Shown here in pieces: positions 54,889 through 62,857 of a stretch of DNA of 64,000 nt. This DNA is from Planctomycetaceae bacterium. Lineage in GTDB: Bacteria > Planctomycetota > Phycisphaerae > Phycisphaerales > SM1A02. The first letter of the stretch is position 1. Every line of letters begins with the position of its first letter. The notes under the pieces are model-generated. The model did no database searches. It worked only from the letters and a program-made list of their open reading frames with translations, and was not told the DNA's origin. The translations under genes were made by a program, and so were the position numbers. Location of the stretch: contig CANLHK010000001.1 of NCBI GenBank assembly GCA_947490615.1, forward strand, positions 310,001-374,000, written 5' to 3'.

Positions 54889-57465
54889 TCAGCTCCACAG
54901 CGAGAGCAGGATGCCGAGATCGGCGGCGTCGATCACACCATCCACGAGGAGATCGCTCGCGATGGAGGCAGGCGCAGTGGTCACGGTGCCCCAACTCGAA
55001 AGTAGAAGCGTGAGATCGGCCGCTCCTACGGCACCATTGCCATCAATGTCGCCGCGCAGGCCAAGGGTGATCGTCAAGAACTGCGAACCAACAACGCCGT
55101 TCAGATTCGGCGCGAGTCCAAGATCACCGCTGCGCGGCGTGAGTCCAGGAAGCCACTGGTTCGAGAGCGCTCCGCTGGTGCGCTCGATGCAGGCTGTCAT
55201 CGCGATCGTCCCGCTGAATGTCGGCGCAAGGCCGAGATCGGCGAAGGGAATGCGGATCTCGAAGCCCTTGGTTGCCGTGGAAGCGGAGGCAACGGACGAC
55301 GCCGTGATGCCTGCTGCATTCGTGTCGTCGAGCGCGACCTCGAGGTTGTTCGGATTCACGCCGCCCGCCAACACTCCGCGCCCTGAGTTCAGACCAACCG
55401 AGCCGCGAAACTCCTTCGTGGCCAGCGCGGGTGCGGTTGGCAGCGCCACTCGATCGACATAGACCAGTGAGTTCACCGTGTTGATGGAGTAGATCGCATC
55501 AGGACGAAACCCCGCATCGAAGGTGGTTCCGTCTAGAAGTGGCGGCCCACCAGGAGGCGACGGAAGATGCGCGGTCACCAAGCGATTCTGGCCTGTCGAT
55601 CCCGCGGGATCCATGTCGATGAACAGAGTGAGCGCTGTCCCATCCTGCGGAAGATTGCCGCTCACCGAGACGCGCAACGCGTCACCATCGGCTCGCGCGA
55701 AGAGCTGGTTGAGCTCGCCCGCGTTGTCGCCAAACGAGGAGAGGCATGTTTGCGTTGCGCGCAACGCAGCGGCTCCTGCGTCGGATGGAATGTTTCGTCC
55801 ATCGATGTCCGCGTGCGAAAGGTCAGGCGGCGGCGCCAGTGCCGCCGAGACGATCATCCAGCCACGCGCGCTCAGCGTGATCGGGTACGCAGCCTTGTTC
55901 GCCGTCGTGATGGCAGCAAGCGCAGCGCCGTTCTCAAGGCTCGTCGGTATGGTTCCCGCAACAGGCACCGTGAAGGCGCCAAGGTTGAGCGTCGTGTTGG
56001 CCGCGCTTGAATCGAGGTTGATCGCGACGAGCACCGTCTGCGCGGCGTCGTGACGAACAAACGCGTAGACACCCATGCTTGGCGAGGTGACGGGAAGGTA
56101 GGTGCCGCGCCGCAGCGCCACCGAATTCTTGCGCACGGCGATGAGCGACTTGTAAGTCTCGAGCACGGAGCCCGCGACACCTTTCTGCTCTTCCACGCTG
56201 CGCCCGTCGTTGTTGGCGGAGTAGGTCGGCGGCATCGTGCCCGAAGTCACCGCTGGATAGTTGCTCATCGGCGCGCCAGCGATCGCCTTCCACTTGAACG
56301 GTTCGCGCATGGGGATGTCATTGGCGTCGCTGCCGACACTCGCCTTGATGCCCTTCATGGCGATCTCGTCGCCGTAGTAGATATTCGGCGGAAATGGTTG
56401 GGTCATGAGCACGGCCGCCGCAACCTTCTGGCGCGCATTGCTGCTCGTGAAGATCGACGCGAGCCGATCGGAGTCATGGTCGCTCGTCTGCGCCACAGCA
56501 ATTTTTCCAGCAGGCACCGCCGCGACCGTCGTGGCCATCGACGAGTACAGCCCCGCAGCGAGACGATTGTTCACAGCGTCGCGCGCTGCAAACTCCCAAG
56601 GCTTGGTCATCACGCCGCCAAAGGCGTTGGGTGTGAGAAGATCGGATCCATAGTTGCCCCAGTCCGACTGCTCGCAGAAGAGAAAGACATCGGGGCGCAC
56701 GACGCGCAGCGCGCTGCACCACGACTCCCAGAAGTCGATGTCAGCGCCCCACCCTTCGCCGCCGCTCGCCCACGCATGGTCGAGACGGAACCCGTCGACG
56801 CCGTCGCTCACATCGCCATCGCCGTTGGGATCCAACCATTTCTTGGCCCAGTTCGTGATGGTGGTGATGGCCGCGGCGTTGTCGAGGTTCCAGTGAATGA
56901 ACCCGACCTGCGCGCCGTTCCAAGTGTTGTAGACCGAACCCACATAGCTGCTGTTGGCAGCGTTGGTGAATGCAAGCCAAGCGTCGTAGCTGCTCGCGGG
57001 GTTTTGGAAGGCCGAAGAAAAGTACGGCGAGTTCTGGCTGATCCCGTAGGCAACAAAGTCGAGGATCACCTTGATGCCGCGCGCGTGCGCAGCATCAACG
57101 AACGCAAGAAACTGCGCCTCGGTTCCAAAGCGCGTGTTGAGCGTGTCGGGAGGTCCGTGTTGATAGCCGTGATACGCGGCCGATGGAAAGATCGGCTGCA
57201 GGTAGAGCATCGTCACGCCGAGGTAACTCAGGTAGTCGAGGCTTTCGACCGCAGCGAGTCCGCCAAAGTCGCCGAAACGCGACGCGATGGTGCCCGTCGT
57301 ATCAAGGTTCGAATCGCGCCAGGCGATCGGCATGATCTGGTAGATCACTTCGTCCTGCGGTGGCCGAACAATCGGCGGCACCGGCGCCGCACCAACCGTG
57401 GCAACGCACACAGTCAGCGAGCCAACCAATACAGCAGAACACGCGCGCGACGGCCAGAAGTCCAT
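54889..57465 (-). CDS. Secreted alpha-amylase family protein (GH13) with dockerin-like C-terminus
   Basis: 858 residues with signal peptide (SAVLVGSLTVCVATVGAA). GH13 barrel: EVIYQIMPIAWRDSNLDTTG, IKVILDFVAYGI, GFRLDHAW (nucleophile Asp), LFCEQSDWGNYG (acid/base Glu), AQTSDHDSDRLAS (third Asp) and PNIYYGDEIAMKG. A beta C-domain is followed by a ~250-residue possible binding module (DIDGRNIPSDAG, YSINTVNSLVYVDRV). The end carries GDIDGNGAVGAADLTLLLSS WG and a second LLVDGVIDAADLGILLSLW, the dockerin/planctomycete tail repeat. Degrades alpha-glucans outside the cell. TAGATT (57472-57477, minus strand) lies 6 nt before ATG. Confidence 0.92.
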   Translation of the reverse strand: MDFWPSRACSAVLVGSLTVCVATVGAAPVPPIVRPPQDEVIYQIMPIAWRDSNLDTTGTIASRFGDFGGLAAVESLDYLSYLGVTMLYLQPIFPSAAYHGYQHGPPDTLNTRFGTEAQFLAFVDAAHARGIKVILDFVAYGISQNSPYFSSAFQNPASSYDAWLAFTNAANSSYVGSVYNTWNGAQVGFIHWNLDNAAAITTITNWAKKWLDPNGDGDVSDGVDGFRLDHAWASGGEGWGADIDFWESWCSALRVVRPDVFLFCEQSDWGNYGSDLLTPNAFGGVMTKPWEFAARDAVNNRLAAGLYSSMATTVAAVPAGKIAVAQTSDHDSDRLASIFTSSNARQKVAAAVLMTQPFPPNIYYGDEIAMKGIKASVGSDANDIPMREPFKWKAIAGAPMSNYPAVTSGTMPPTYSANNDGRSVEEQKGVAGSVLETYKSLIAVRKNSVALRRGTYLPVTSPSMGVYAFVRHDAAQTVLVAINLDSSAANTTLNLGAFTVPVAGTIPTSLENGAALAAITTANKAAYPITLSARGWMIVSAALAPPPDLSHADIDGRNIPSDAGAAALRATQTCLSSFGDNAGELNQLFARADGDALRVSVSGNLPQDGTALTLFIDMDPAGSTGQNRLVTAHLPSPPGGPPLLDGTTFDAGFRPDAIYSINTVNSLVYVDRVALPTAPALATKEFRGSVGLNSGRGVLAGGVNPNNLEVALDDTNAAGITASSVASASTATKGFEIRIPFADLGLAPTFSGTIAMTACIERTSGALSNQWLPGLTPRSGDLGLAPNLNGVVGSQFLTITLGLRGDIDGNGAVGAADLTLLLSSWGTVTTAPASIASDLLVDGVIDAADLGILLSLWS

Positions 57466-57621
57466 GAAGGAAATCTAATCGAGGCACCGCCGCGAGCAGA
57501 CCCTGAATCTGCGGGAACACCGAAGAATCCCCATCGCCGCGCCGAGGCTCTGCCATCAGCGCGATGCGGACTCACGGTTCTAAGGCGTAGGACGCGATGG
57601 CGAGGTACCGTTCGGGCTCCC

Positions 57622-58551
57622 ATGCACATCGTCATCTCCGACGACTATCAGAACTGCGTGCGCAGACTCGACTGTTTCGCGAAGTTACGCGGGCACGATG
57701 TCACGATTCACTGCGACACCGTGACGGGCACCGACGCGCTCGCGGAGCGTTTTGGCAACGCCGAGGCCATCGTCCTCATTCGCGATCGCACACGCATCGA
57801 CGCCGCCCTGCTTGCGCGCCTGCCGCGATTGCGCTTCATCGCCCAGACGGGCGCGCTGGGTCCGCATGTCGATCTCGCAGCGTGCGCTCGACACGGGATT
57901 CGGACCAGCGAATGCAGTGGCACTGGCTCCGCCACTTCGGAGCTCACGATGCTCCTCATCCTCGCGAGTTTGCGCAGACTCACCGACGAATGCAGCAGAC
58001 TCAAGAGCGGACAGTGGCAAGGGTCACTTGGTCGGCAACTCTCGGGGCGCACGCTAGGAGTCTTTGGATTCGGACGCATCGGCGCGCAAGTCGCGAAGCT
58101 CGGCGCCGCGTTTGGAGCCAAGGTCGTTGTGTGGGGCCGCGACACGACGCTCGCCAAGGCGCAGCTTGTGGGATTCGAGGCCGCGCGTACGAAAGCGGAG
58201 TTCTTCGCGCGGTGCGATCTGATCACGCTGCATTTGCGCGCGAGCGTGAACGCCGAACCACTCGTGAGCGCAGACGACCTCGCGTGCATGAAACGGGACG
58301 CGATTCTCATCAACACCAGTCGTGCTGCGGTCATCGAAAGAGGCGCGCTCGAACGGGCACTGCGCGCGGGGCGCCCAGGATTCGCAGCGGTCGATGTCTA
58401 TGACCACGAACCGATTCTTGGCGCGACTGATCCGCTGCTTCAACTCCCGAACTGTCTCTGCACGCCGCATCTCGGCTTCGTCGAGAGGGACAACTACGAG
58501 GCGTACTTTGGCAACGCCTTTGACAGCATCGTTGCCTTCGCGAACTCGTGA
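57622..58551 (+). CDS. D-2-hydroxyacid dehydrogenase (phosphoglycerate dehydrogenase-like)
   Basis: 309 residues, NAD-dependent. Nucleotide-binding GVFGFGRIGAQVAKLGAAFG, LITLHLRASVNAEPLV, ILINTSRAAVIERGAL (catalytic Arg), DVYDHEPI (Glu) and CTPHLGFVERD (His). The N-terminal substrate domain carries MHIVISDDYQNCVRRLDCF. No regulatory ACT domain, so not a classical SerA. TACCGT (57606-57611) lies 10 nt before ATG. The frame is open for 1.5 kb upstream but that is antisense to the amylase. Confidence 0.88.
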   Translation: MHIVISDDYQNCVRRLDCFAKLRGHDVTIHCDTVTGTDALAERFGNAEAIVLIRDRTRIDAALLARLPRLRFIAQTGALGPHVDLAACARHGIRTSECSGTGSATSELTMLLILASLRRLTDECSRLKSGQWQGSLGRQLSGRTLGVFGFGRIGAQVAKLGAAFGAKVVVWGRDTTLAKAQLVGFEAARTKAEFFARCDLITLHLRASVNAEPLVSADDLACMKRDAILINTSRAAVIERGALERALRAGRPGFAAVDVYDHEPILGATDPLLQLPNCLCTPHLGFVERDNYEAYFGNAFDSIVAFANS

Positions 58552-58555
58552 GCGG

Positions 58556-59032
58556 TCAGGAAGCGCAACGCGTGTACTGGCCTTCCATGAACGGCGTCCA
58601 GTGTGCGCCGTCGCCCGAAACTTCCGAGCGGTAGCTGAGCTGGTTGGGCACGCGGGTATCCCAAGTCGCGCGCATCTGACCTTGCGGCATCTGCAGGGTC
58701 AGCGTGAGCACGCCATCGACAAGTGCGCCTGTGAACTTGCTCGGCCAGCCCATCGAGTCGACCCAGTGCAACTCGTACTTGCCACTGCTGTCGTCATGAC
58801 GAAAGAGGCCGTGCGCGAAAAAACTCGCGACGCCGTTACGCGTTTGCGTGTAGTCCTGCGCGACTCCAAGACCACCGACGACAACGCGATTCACGATGTG
58901 CGCGTCCGCAGGACCACCGACAGGATCCCACGGCGATGGATGCATGATCTCGCGGCCGCGCCACTCACCCGCGAGGGCGTGGAGTGCAGTGTGAACGGGC
59001 GTTAGGACCGGCATGTGGTGATTCGCGCTCAT
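58556..59032 (-). CDS. DUF1579 family protein
   Basis: 158 residues, a beta-barrel-like single domain: LHALAGEWRGREIMHPSPWD, NRVVVGGLGVAQDYTQTR, YELHWVDSMGWPSKFTGALV and MRATWDTRVPNQLSYRSEV. Function of DUF1579 is unknown. Start ATG 59032 has TACGAT (59041-59046, minus strand) 8 nt upstream. It is convergent with the dehydrogenase (stops 4 bp apart) and divergent from the GNAT gene. Confidence 0.82.
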   Translation of the reverse strand: MSANHHMPVLTPVHTALHALAGEWRGREIMHPSPWDPVGGPADAHIVNRVVVGGLGVAQDYTQTRNGVASFFAHGLFRHDDSSGKYELHWVDSMGWPSKFTGALVDGVLTLTLQMPQGQMRATWDTRVPNQLSYRSEVSGDGAHWTPFMEGQYTRCAS

Positions 59033-59099
59033 TGGGCGAGATCGTACCTCAGTGCGACGCGCACTCCCCGTGCGACGAACTGAGCGCTAGGCTGCGACG

Positions 59100-59633
59100 A
59101 TGCCACCACTCGTTCGCGCCATCGAACCCCGCGATCTTCCTGCGATTCGTGAGGAACTGCACAGGCACTGGCACTCCACGGAGATCTGGTCGCTCGGCCA
59201 TCGACACTGCGCCGATCGCTTGCCTGGATTCGTGGCGGAAGTCGATGGGGTGTTTGCGGGTCTCGTCACGCTCCACCTCGATGAAGGAGCGTGGCAGTGT
59301 GAGGTCGTCACCCTGAGTAGTCGTCAGACGCACGCCGGCATCGGCAGTGCACTGCTGCGCGCAGCTGAGGGGTTCGCGCGCACGCACGGTTGTCGAAGGA
59401 TCTACCTCACGACGACCAACGACAACACCCACGCCATTCGCTTCTACCAACGACGCGAATGGCGATTCTCCGCGCTGCATCAGGGAATCGTCGATCGCGT
59501 GCGCGCCTTGGTCCCCGATCTTCCCCTGCTCGGGTTCGATGGGATTCAGGTGCACGATGAGCTGGAGTTTGAGTTGTGGCTCGTCGACACTGGCGCATCA
59601 CATGACACGACACGACGCGACAGCATCGCGTAG
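59100..59633 (+). CDS. GNAT family N-acetyltransferase
   Basis: 177 residues. Beta4-alpha3 acetyl-CoA site: WQCEVVTLSSRQTHAGIGSA then LLRAAEGFARTHGCRRIYLT (loop QTHAGIG), followed by TTNDNTHAIRFYQRREW. Single-domain enzyme, substrate unknown. TAGGCT (59088-59093) ends 6 nt before ATG. The C-terminal ~25 residues extend past the usual fold. Confidence 0.85.
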   Translation: MPPLVRAIEPRDLPAIREELHRHWHSTEIWSLGHRHCADRLPGFVAEVDGVFAGLVTLHLDEGAWQCEVVTLSSRQTHAGIGSALLRAAEGFARTHGCRRIYLTTTNDNTHAIRFYQRREWRFSALHQGIVDRVRALVPDLPLLGFDGIQVHDELEFELWLVDTGASHDTTRRDSIA

Positions 59634-59639
59634 TATACT
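59634..59639 (+). promoter_or_regulatory. -10 element of the SPFH gene
   Basis: TATACT just after the GNAT stop, about 57 nt before the SPFH ATG, which itself has a GGAG ribosome-binding site. This is an example of a leadered gene in the window. Confidence 0.45.
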
Positions 59640-59696
59640 TCGCGCCACCTAGCCCGCCCTCGGCGAGCACCGCACGCACCTGATCCGGAGTACACG

Positions 59697-60527
59697 ATGG
59701 GCTTCATTCTGACCTTGGTTCTGAGCGTTGTGCTCCTCCCCGTCACGCTCATCGCCTCCTGGGTTGTGGTCCCGCCGCAGCAGGAAGTCGTGGCCCTGCG
59801 TTGGGGAAAGCTCTCGCAAATCAAGAAAGTGCCTGGGCTGTTCTGGGTCAATGTGTGGGGACGCAAGCTCATTCGCATCTCGACCAAGCAGCAGGCGATT
59901 GAGGTCCATCGCACCATCGTCGCCGACGGAAACGGCAATCCCATCGTGGTCGCTGCGGTGGTGACTTTCCGCTTCGTCGATTCGCAGAAGGCAGCGCTGG
60001 ATGTGGAAGACGCCGCTGCGTTTGTTCGCACGCAGGCGATGGCGGTGCTGAAGCAAGTGGCCTCGCGGTATCCCTACGAATCAGCCAATCACACGACGAG
60101 CCTCAAGTCTGAGACCGAAGGCATCGCGCGAGAGATGCGCGAGTTGCTGCAATCCAAGGTTTCCGTCGCAGGTGCGGCCATCGCCTCGTTCGAACTGTCG
60201 GACTTGAGCTACGCACCCGAGATTGCCCGCGCCATGCTGGTGCGTCAGCAGGCACAAGCACTCGTCGATGCGCGGCGCGTGATCGTTGATGGCGCTGTGC
60301 AGATCGTGCACCACGCCATCGAGCTCCTCGGGCAGAATGGCCACACGCTTCTTCCGGCCGAAGAGGCGCGGTTGGTTTCGAATCTGCTCGTGGTGATCTG
60401 CGGCGAATCGCATGTGCAGCCGACGGTTTCGATGCAGAGTGGCGATCAGCGCGAAGCGGGCGCCGACGAACGCCTGGCGAAGCTGCTCGAGAAGATCGCG
60501 ACGAACACCACGCCGCGCACGAGCTGA
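59697..60527 (+). CDS. SPFH/Band 7 domain membrane protein
   Basis: 276 residues. N-terminal span ILTLVLSVVLLPVTLIASWV, then the SPFH domain: PPQQEVVALRWGKLSQIKKV, PIVVAAVVTFRFVDSQKA and the helical FVRTQAMAVLKQVASRYPY, with FELSDLSYAPEIARAMLVRQ leading into a helical C-terminal region. Organises membrane microdomains or protease complexes in other bacteria. Longer flotillin repeats are absent. No NfeD partner or FtsH is adjacent. Confidence 0.88.
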   Translation: MGFILTLVLSVVLLPVTLIASWVVVPPQQEVVALRWGKLSQIKKVPGLFWVNVWGRKLIRISTKQQAIEVHRTIVADGNGNPIVVAAVVTFRFVDSQKAALDVEDAAAFVRTQAMAVLKQVASRYPYESANHTTSLKSETEGIAREMRELLQSKVSVAGAAIASFELSDLSYAPEIARAMLVRQQAQALVDARRVIVDGAVQIVHHAIELLGQNGHTLLPAEEARLVSNLLVVICGESHVQPTVSMQSGDQREAGADERLAKLLEKIATNTTPRTS

Positions 60528-60620
60528 CCCGCTGCGCGCGCGCTGACGAGCATCACCACCAACACCAAGTTGGATGTGGTCGGCTGCAGCATTTTCCTAC
60601 TCTTACCGCGGGTTTTTGCG

Positions 60621-60657
60621 TATCCGAGAAATACGGATAGGTTCATCCGTGTATATC
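60621..60657 (+). promoter_or_regulatory. Palindromic operator/promoter of the phhA operon
   Basis: Two overlapping inverted repeats share a half-site: TATCCG (60621-60626) with CGGATA (60634-60639), and ACGGAT (60633-60638) with ATCCGT (60645-60650). They are followed by a TATATC -10-like element (60652-60657), about 60 nt before the phhA ATG. A repressor bound here would block the promoter. The regulator is not encoded in the visible part. Confidence 0.55.
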
Positions 60658-60719
60658 TACCTGTGTCGCGATGCGGGCAGTGCCGTCGTGGCAACCACGG
60701 TGGAACCACGGAGCGCGCC

Positions 60720-61646
60720 ATGAGCCATCACACGCAACCTCATCAGGATGAACGAGGCACTTGGACGCGCGCCGATGCGCCGGCTGAGTACAGCATGAAC
60801 CACGCCATGATCGATGGCGCGCAAGCGAAAGCTGCTGCGGAGTACGCGCTGCACTTCGGCGAAGCGGGTTGGTGCGAGGTCTCGAAGCTCTACATCGACC
60901 AGCACTACGAGGGCTACACCGAAGAGGATCAATCGGTGTGGCGCGAGCTCTACCACCGCCAGCATGAGCACCTCAATGCTCACGCGAGCTCTGTCTGGCT
61001 TGATGGCGCGCGAGCGATTGGCTTGACGGGTGACGCGATTCCCAATCTGACGAGCATCAACGCGAATCTTCGTCGTCTCACTGGCTGGCAATCGCGCGCG
61101 GTGCCTGGGTATGTTTCAGCTCGCCCCTTCTTCGCCTGTCTTGCGCGGCGCGAGTTCCCCACGACGGTCGTGATCCGCCCGCGAGCGCGCATCGATTACC
61201 TCCCCGAGCCCGACATCTTCCACGATGTCTTTGGTCATGTTCCCTTGCATGCGAATGCTGCGTTTGCAGAGTTCCTGCAGGAGTACGGCGCTGCGGCACT
61301 CATCGCTGACGAGGAGCACACCGAGCGTCTCGCGCGGCTCTTCTGGTACACGGTTGAGTTCGGGCTGGTGCAGGAGCGCGGAAAGCTCGCGGTCTACGGT
61401 GCGGGGCTCATCAGTTCGCCCGGTGAATCGCGGCATTGCCTGATTTCCAGCGAAGTCGAGCGCAAACCTTTTGATCTTGAATTGGCGTGCTCCACGCCCT
61501 TCGAGATCAACCACTACCAGCCCACGCTGTTTGTCCTCGACTCCTTTGAGCAACTCCGAGATGCGATGCGCACCTACGCGGCGCGCGTCCGCAAGACCTC
61601 GGCACCACAGTGCGGTACGACCACCTTGAAAGGGACTCCGTCATGA
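60720..61646 (+). CDS. phhA: Phenylalanine 4-monooxygenase
   Basis: Tetrahydrobiopterin- and iron-dependent hydroxylation of phenylalanine to tyrosine. 308 residues from ATG 60720 (GGAG 6 nt upstream). Iron ligands are visible: the two histidines in DIFHDVFGHVPLHANAAFAE and the glutamate in LFWYTVEFGLV. Also PDIFHDVFGHV and GLISSPGESRHCL typical of bacterial PhhA. No regulatory ACT domain. First gene of the catabolic operon; overlaps hppD by 4 bp. Confidence 0.95.
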   Translation: MSHHTQPHQDERGTWTRADAPAEYSMNHAMIDGAQAKAAAEYALHFGEAGWCEVSKLYIDQHYEGYTEEDQSVWRELYHRQHEHLNAHASSVWLDGARAIGLTGDAIPNLTSINANLRRLTGWQSRAVPGYVSARPFFACLARREFPTTVVIRPRARIDYLPEPDIFHDVFGHVPLHANAAFAEFLQEYGAAALIADEEHTERLARLFWYTVEFGLVQERGKLAVYGAGLISSPGESRHCLISSEVERKPFDLELACSTPFEINHYQPTLFVLDSFEQLRDAMRTYAARVRKTSAPQCGTTTLKGTPS

Positions 61647-62827
61647 AGACAGCGCTTCCTATCGCTCCCGCGAAGATCTCGACTGCTCCGCTTGCTCTCT
61701 CGGACATCGACCATGTGCGGCTCTATGTCGGCAACGCTCGCCAAGCGGCGTTCTTCTACGCGCAAGCGTTCGGCTTCCAGGTGGAACAGCATCACGATCT
61801 CACCACAGGTTCGCGATCGGAGGCGTCGTACCTGTTGCGGCAGGGAAACATTCGACTCCTGCTCACGACGGGCCTGCACGAGCATCAGCCCGCTTGCCAG
61901 GAGGTCGCGAAGTATGGCGACGGCGTGAAGGACATTGCCTTCACGGTGGCGGACGCGACGAAAGCGTGGGAGCAAGCGGTCAGCCATGGCGCGCACGCTG
62001 CCAGCGAACCGACCGAACACAGCGACGCGCACGGCAGCGTGACCACCGCATCGATTCACACCTTTGGCCGATGCGTGCACACCTTCGTGTCGCGCCGCGG
62101 CGACTACAGCCTCGCTCGACTGAAGTCGGGTGGCCTCTTCATGCCAGGATATGCGCGCGTGAAGGACTTCCCGCTCAACGCCTACAACGCTGCCTATCCG
62201 TGCGGACTTGAGTGCGTCGATCACCTTGTCGGCAATGTCGGCCTCGGTGCGATGAACCAGTGGGTCCAGTGGTACAGCGATGTCCTCGGCTTCAAGCTGT
62301 TCAAGCACTTCGATGACAAGGACATCTCTACCGAGTACTCCGCGCTGATGTCCAAGGTCATGGACTCTGGATCGGGGCTCATCAAGATCCCTATCAATGA
62401 ACCCGCAGCAGGCCGCGCCAAGAGCCAGGTTCAGGAGTACCTCGACTTCACGAACAATGTCCCTGGCGTGCAGCATCTTGCTTTCCGCTGCAACGACGCG
62501 CTCGAGACGGTGAGTGAGCTCCGTCGGCGCGGCGTGGACTTCCTGCGACTTCCCGACACCTACTACGACAAGGTTTGGGATCGCGTCGAAGGTGAACTCC
62601 ACACCGAAGTGCGCGAAGACCACAACCGCATCAAGGAGCTCGGCATCCTCGTGGACGCCGACGACGAGGGTTACCTCCTGCAGCTCTTCACGATGCCTTT
62701 GCAGGATCGGCCCACGCTGTTCATCGAGATCATCTGCCGACGCGGATCCCAGAGTTTTGGCAAGGGGAATTTCCGTGCGCTGTTCGAAAGCCTCGAGCGC
62801 GAACAGGCGCGCCGCGGCAACCTCTAG
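61643..62827 (+). CDS. hppD: 4-hydroxyphenylpyruvate dioxygenase
   Basis: Non-heme iron enzyme producing homogentisate. 394 residues, two VOC-type domains. Iron ligands His in LECVDHLVGNV, His in VQHLAFRCND and Glu in LFIEIICRRG. GFQVEQHHDL, EYLDFTNNVPGVQHLAF and GSQSFGKGNFRALFESLE are family features. The ATG overlaps the phhA stop (ATGA), so the two are co-translated. The transaminase making hydroxyphenylpyruvate is not in the window. Confidence 0.96.
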   Translation: MKTALPIAPAKISTAPLALSDIDHVRLYVGNARQAAFFYAQAFGFQVEQHHDLTTGSRSEASYLLRQGNIRLLLTTGLHEHQPACQEVAKYGDGVKDIAFTVADATKAWEQAVSHGAHAASEPTEHSDAHGSVTTASIHTFGRCVHTFVSRRGDYSLARLKSGGLFMPGYARVKDFPLNAYNAAYPCGLECVDHLVGNVGLGAMNQWVQWYSDVLGFKLFKHFDDKDISTEYSALMSKVMDSGSGLIKIPINEPAAGRAKSQVQEYLDFTNNVPGVQHLAFRCNDALETVSELRRRGVDFLRLPDTYYDKVWDRVEGELHTEVREDHNRIKELGILVDADDEGYLLQLFTMPLQDRPTLFIEIICRRGSQSFGKGNFRALFESLEREQARRGNL

Positions 62828-62857
62828 ACACCCGCCACGCGAGAAAGACCAACCGAC

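Noticed and set aside
56050-57621. Open frame upstream of the 2-hydroxyacid dehydrogenase
   Set aside because: Antisense to the amylase; the dehydrogenase domain begins exactly at ATG 57622.
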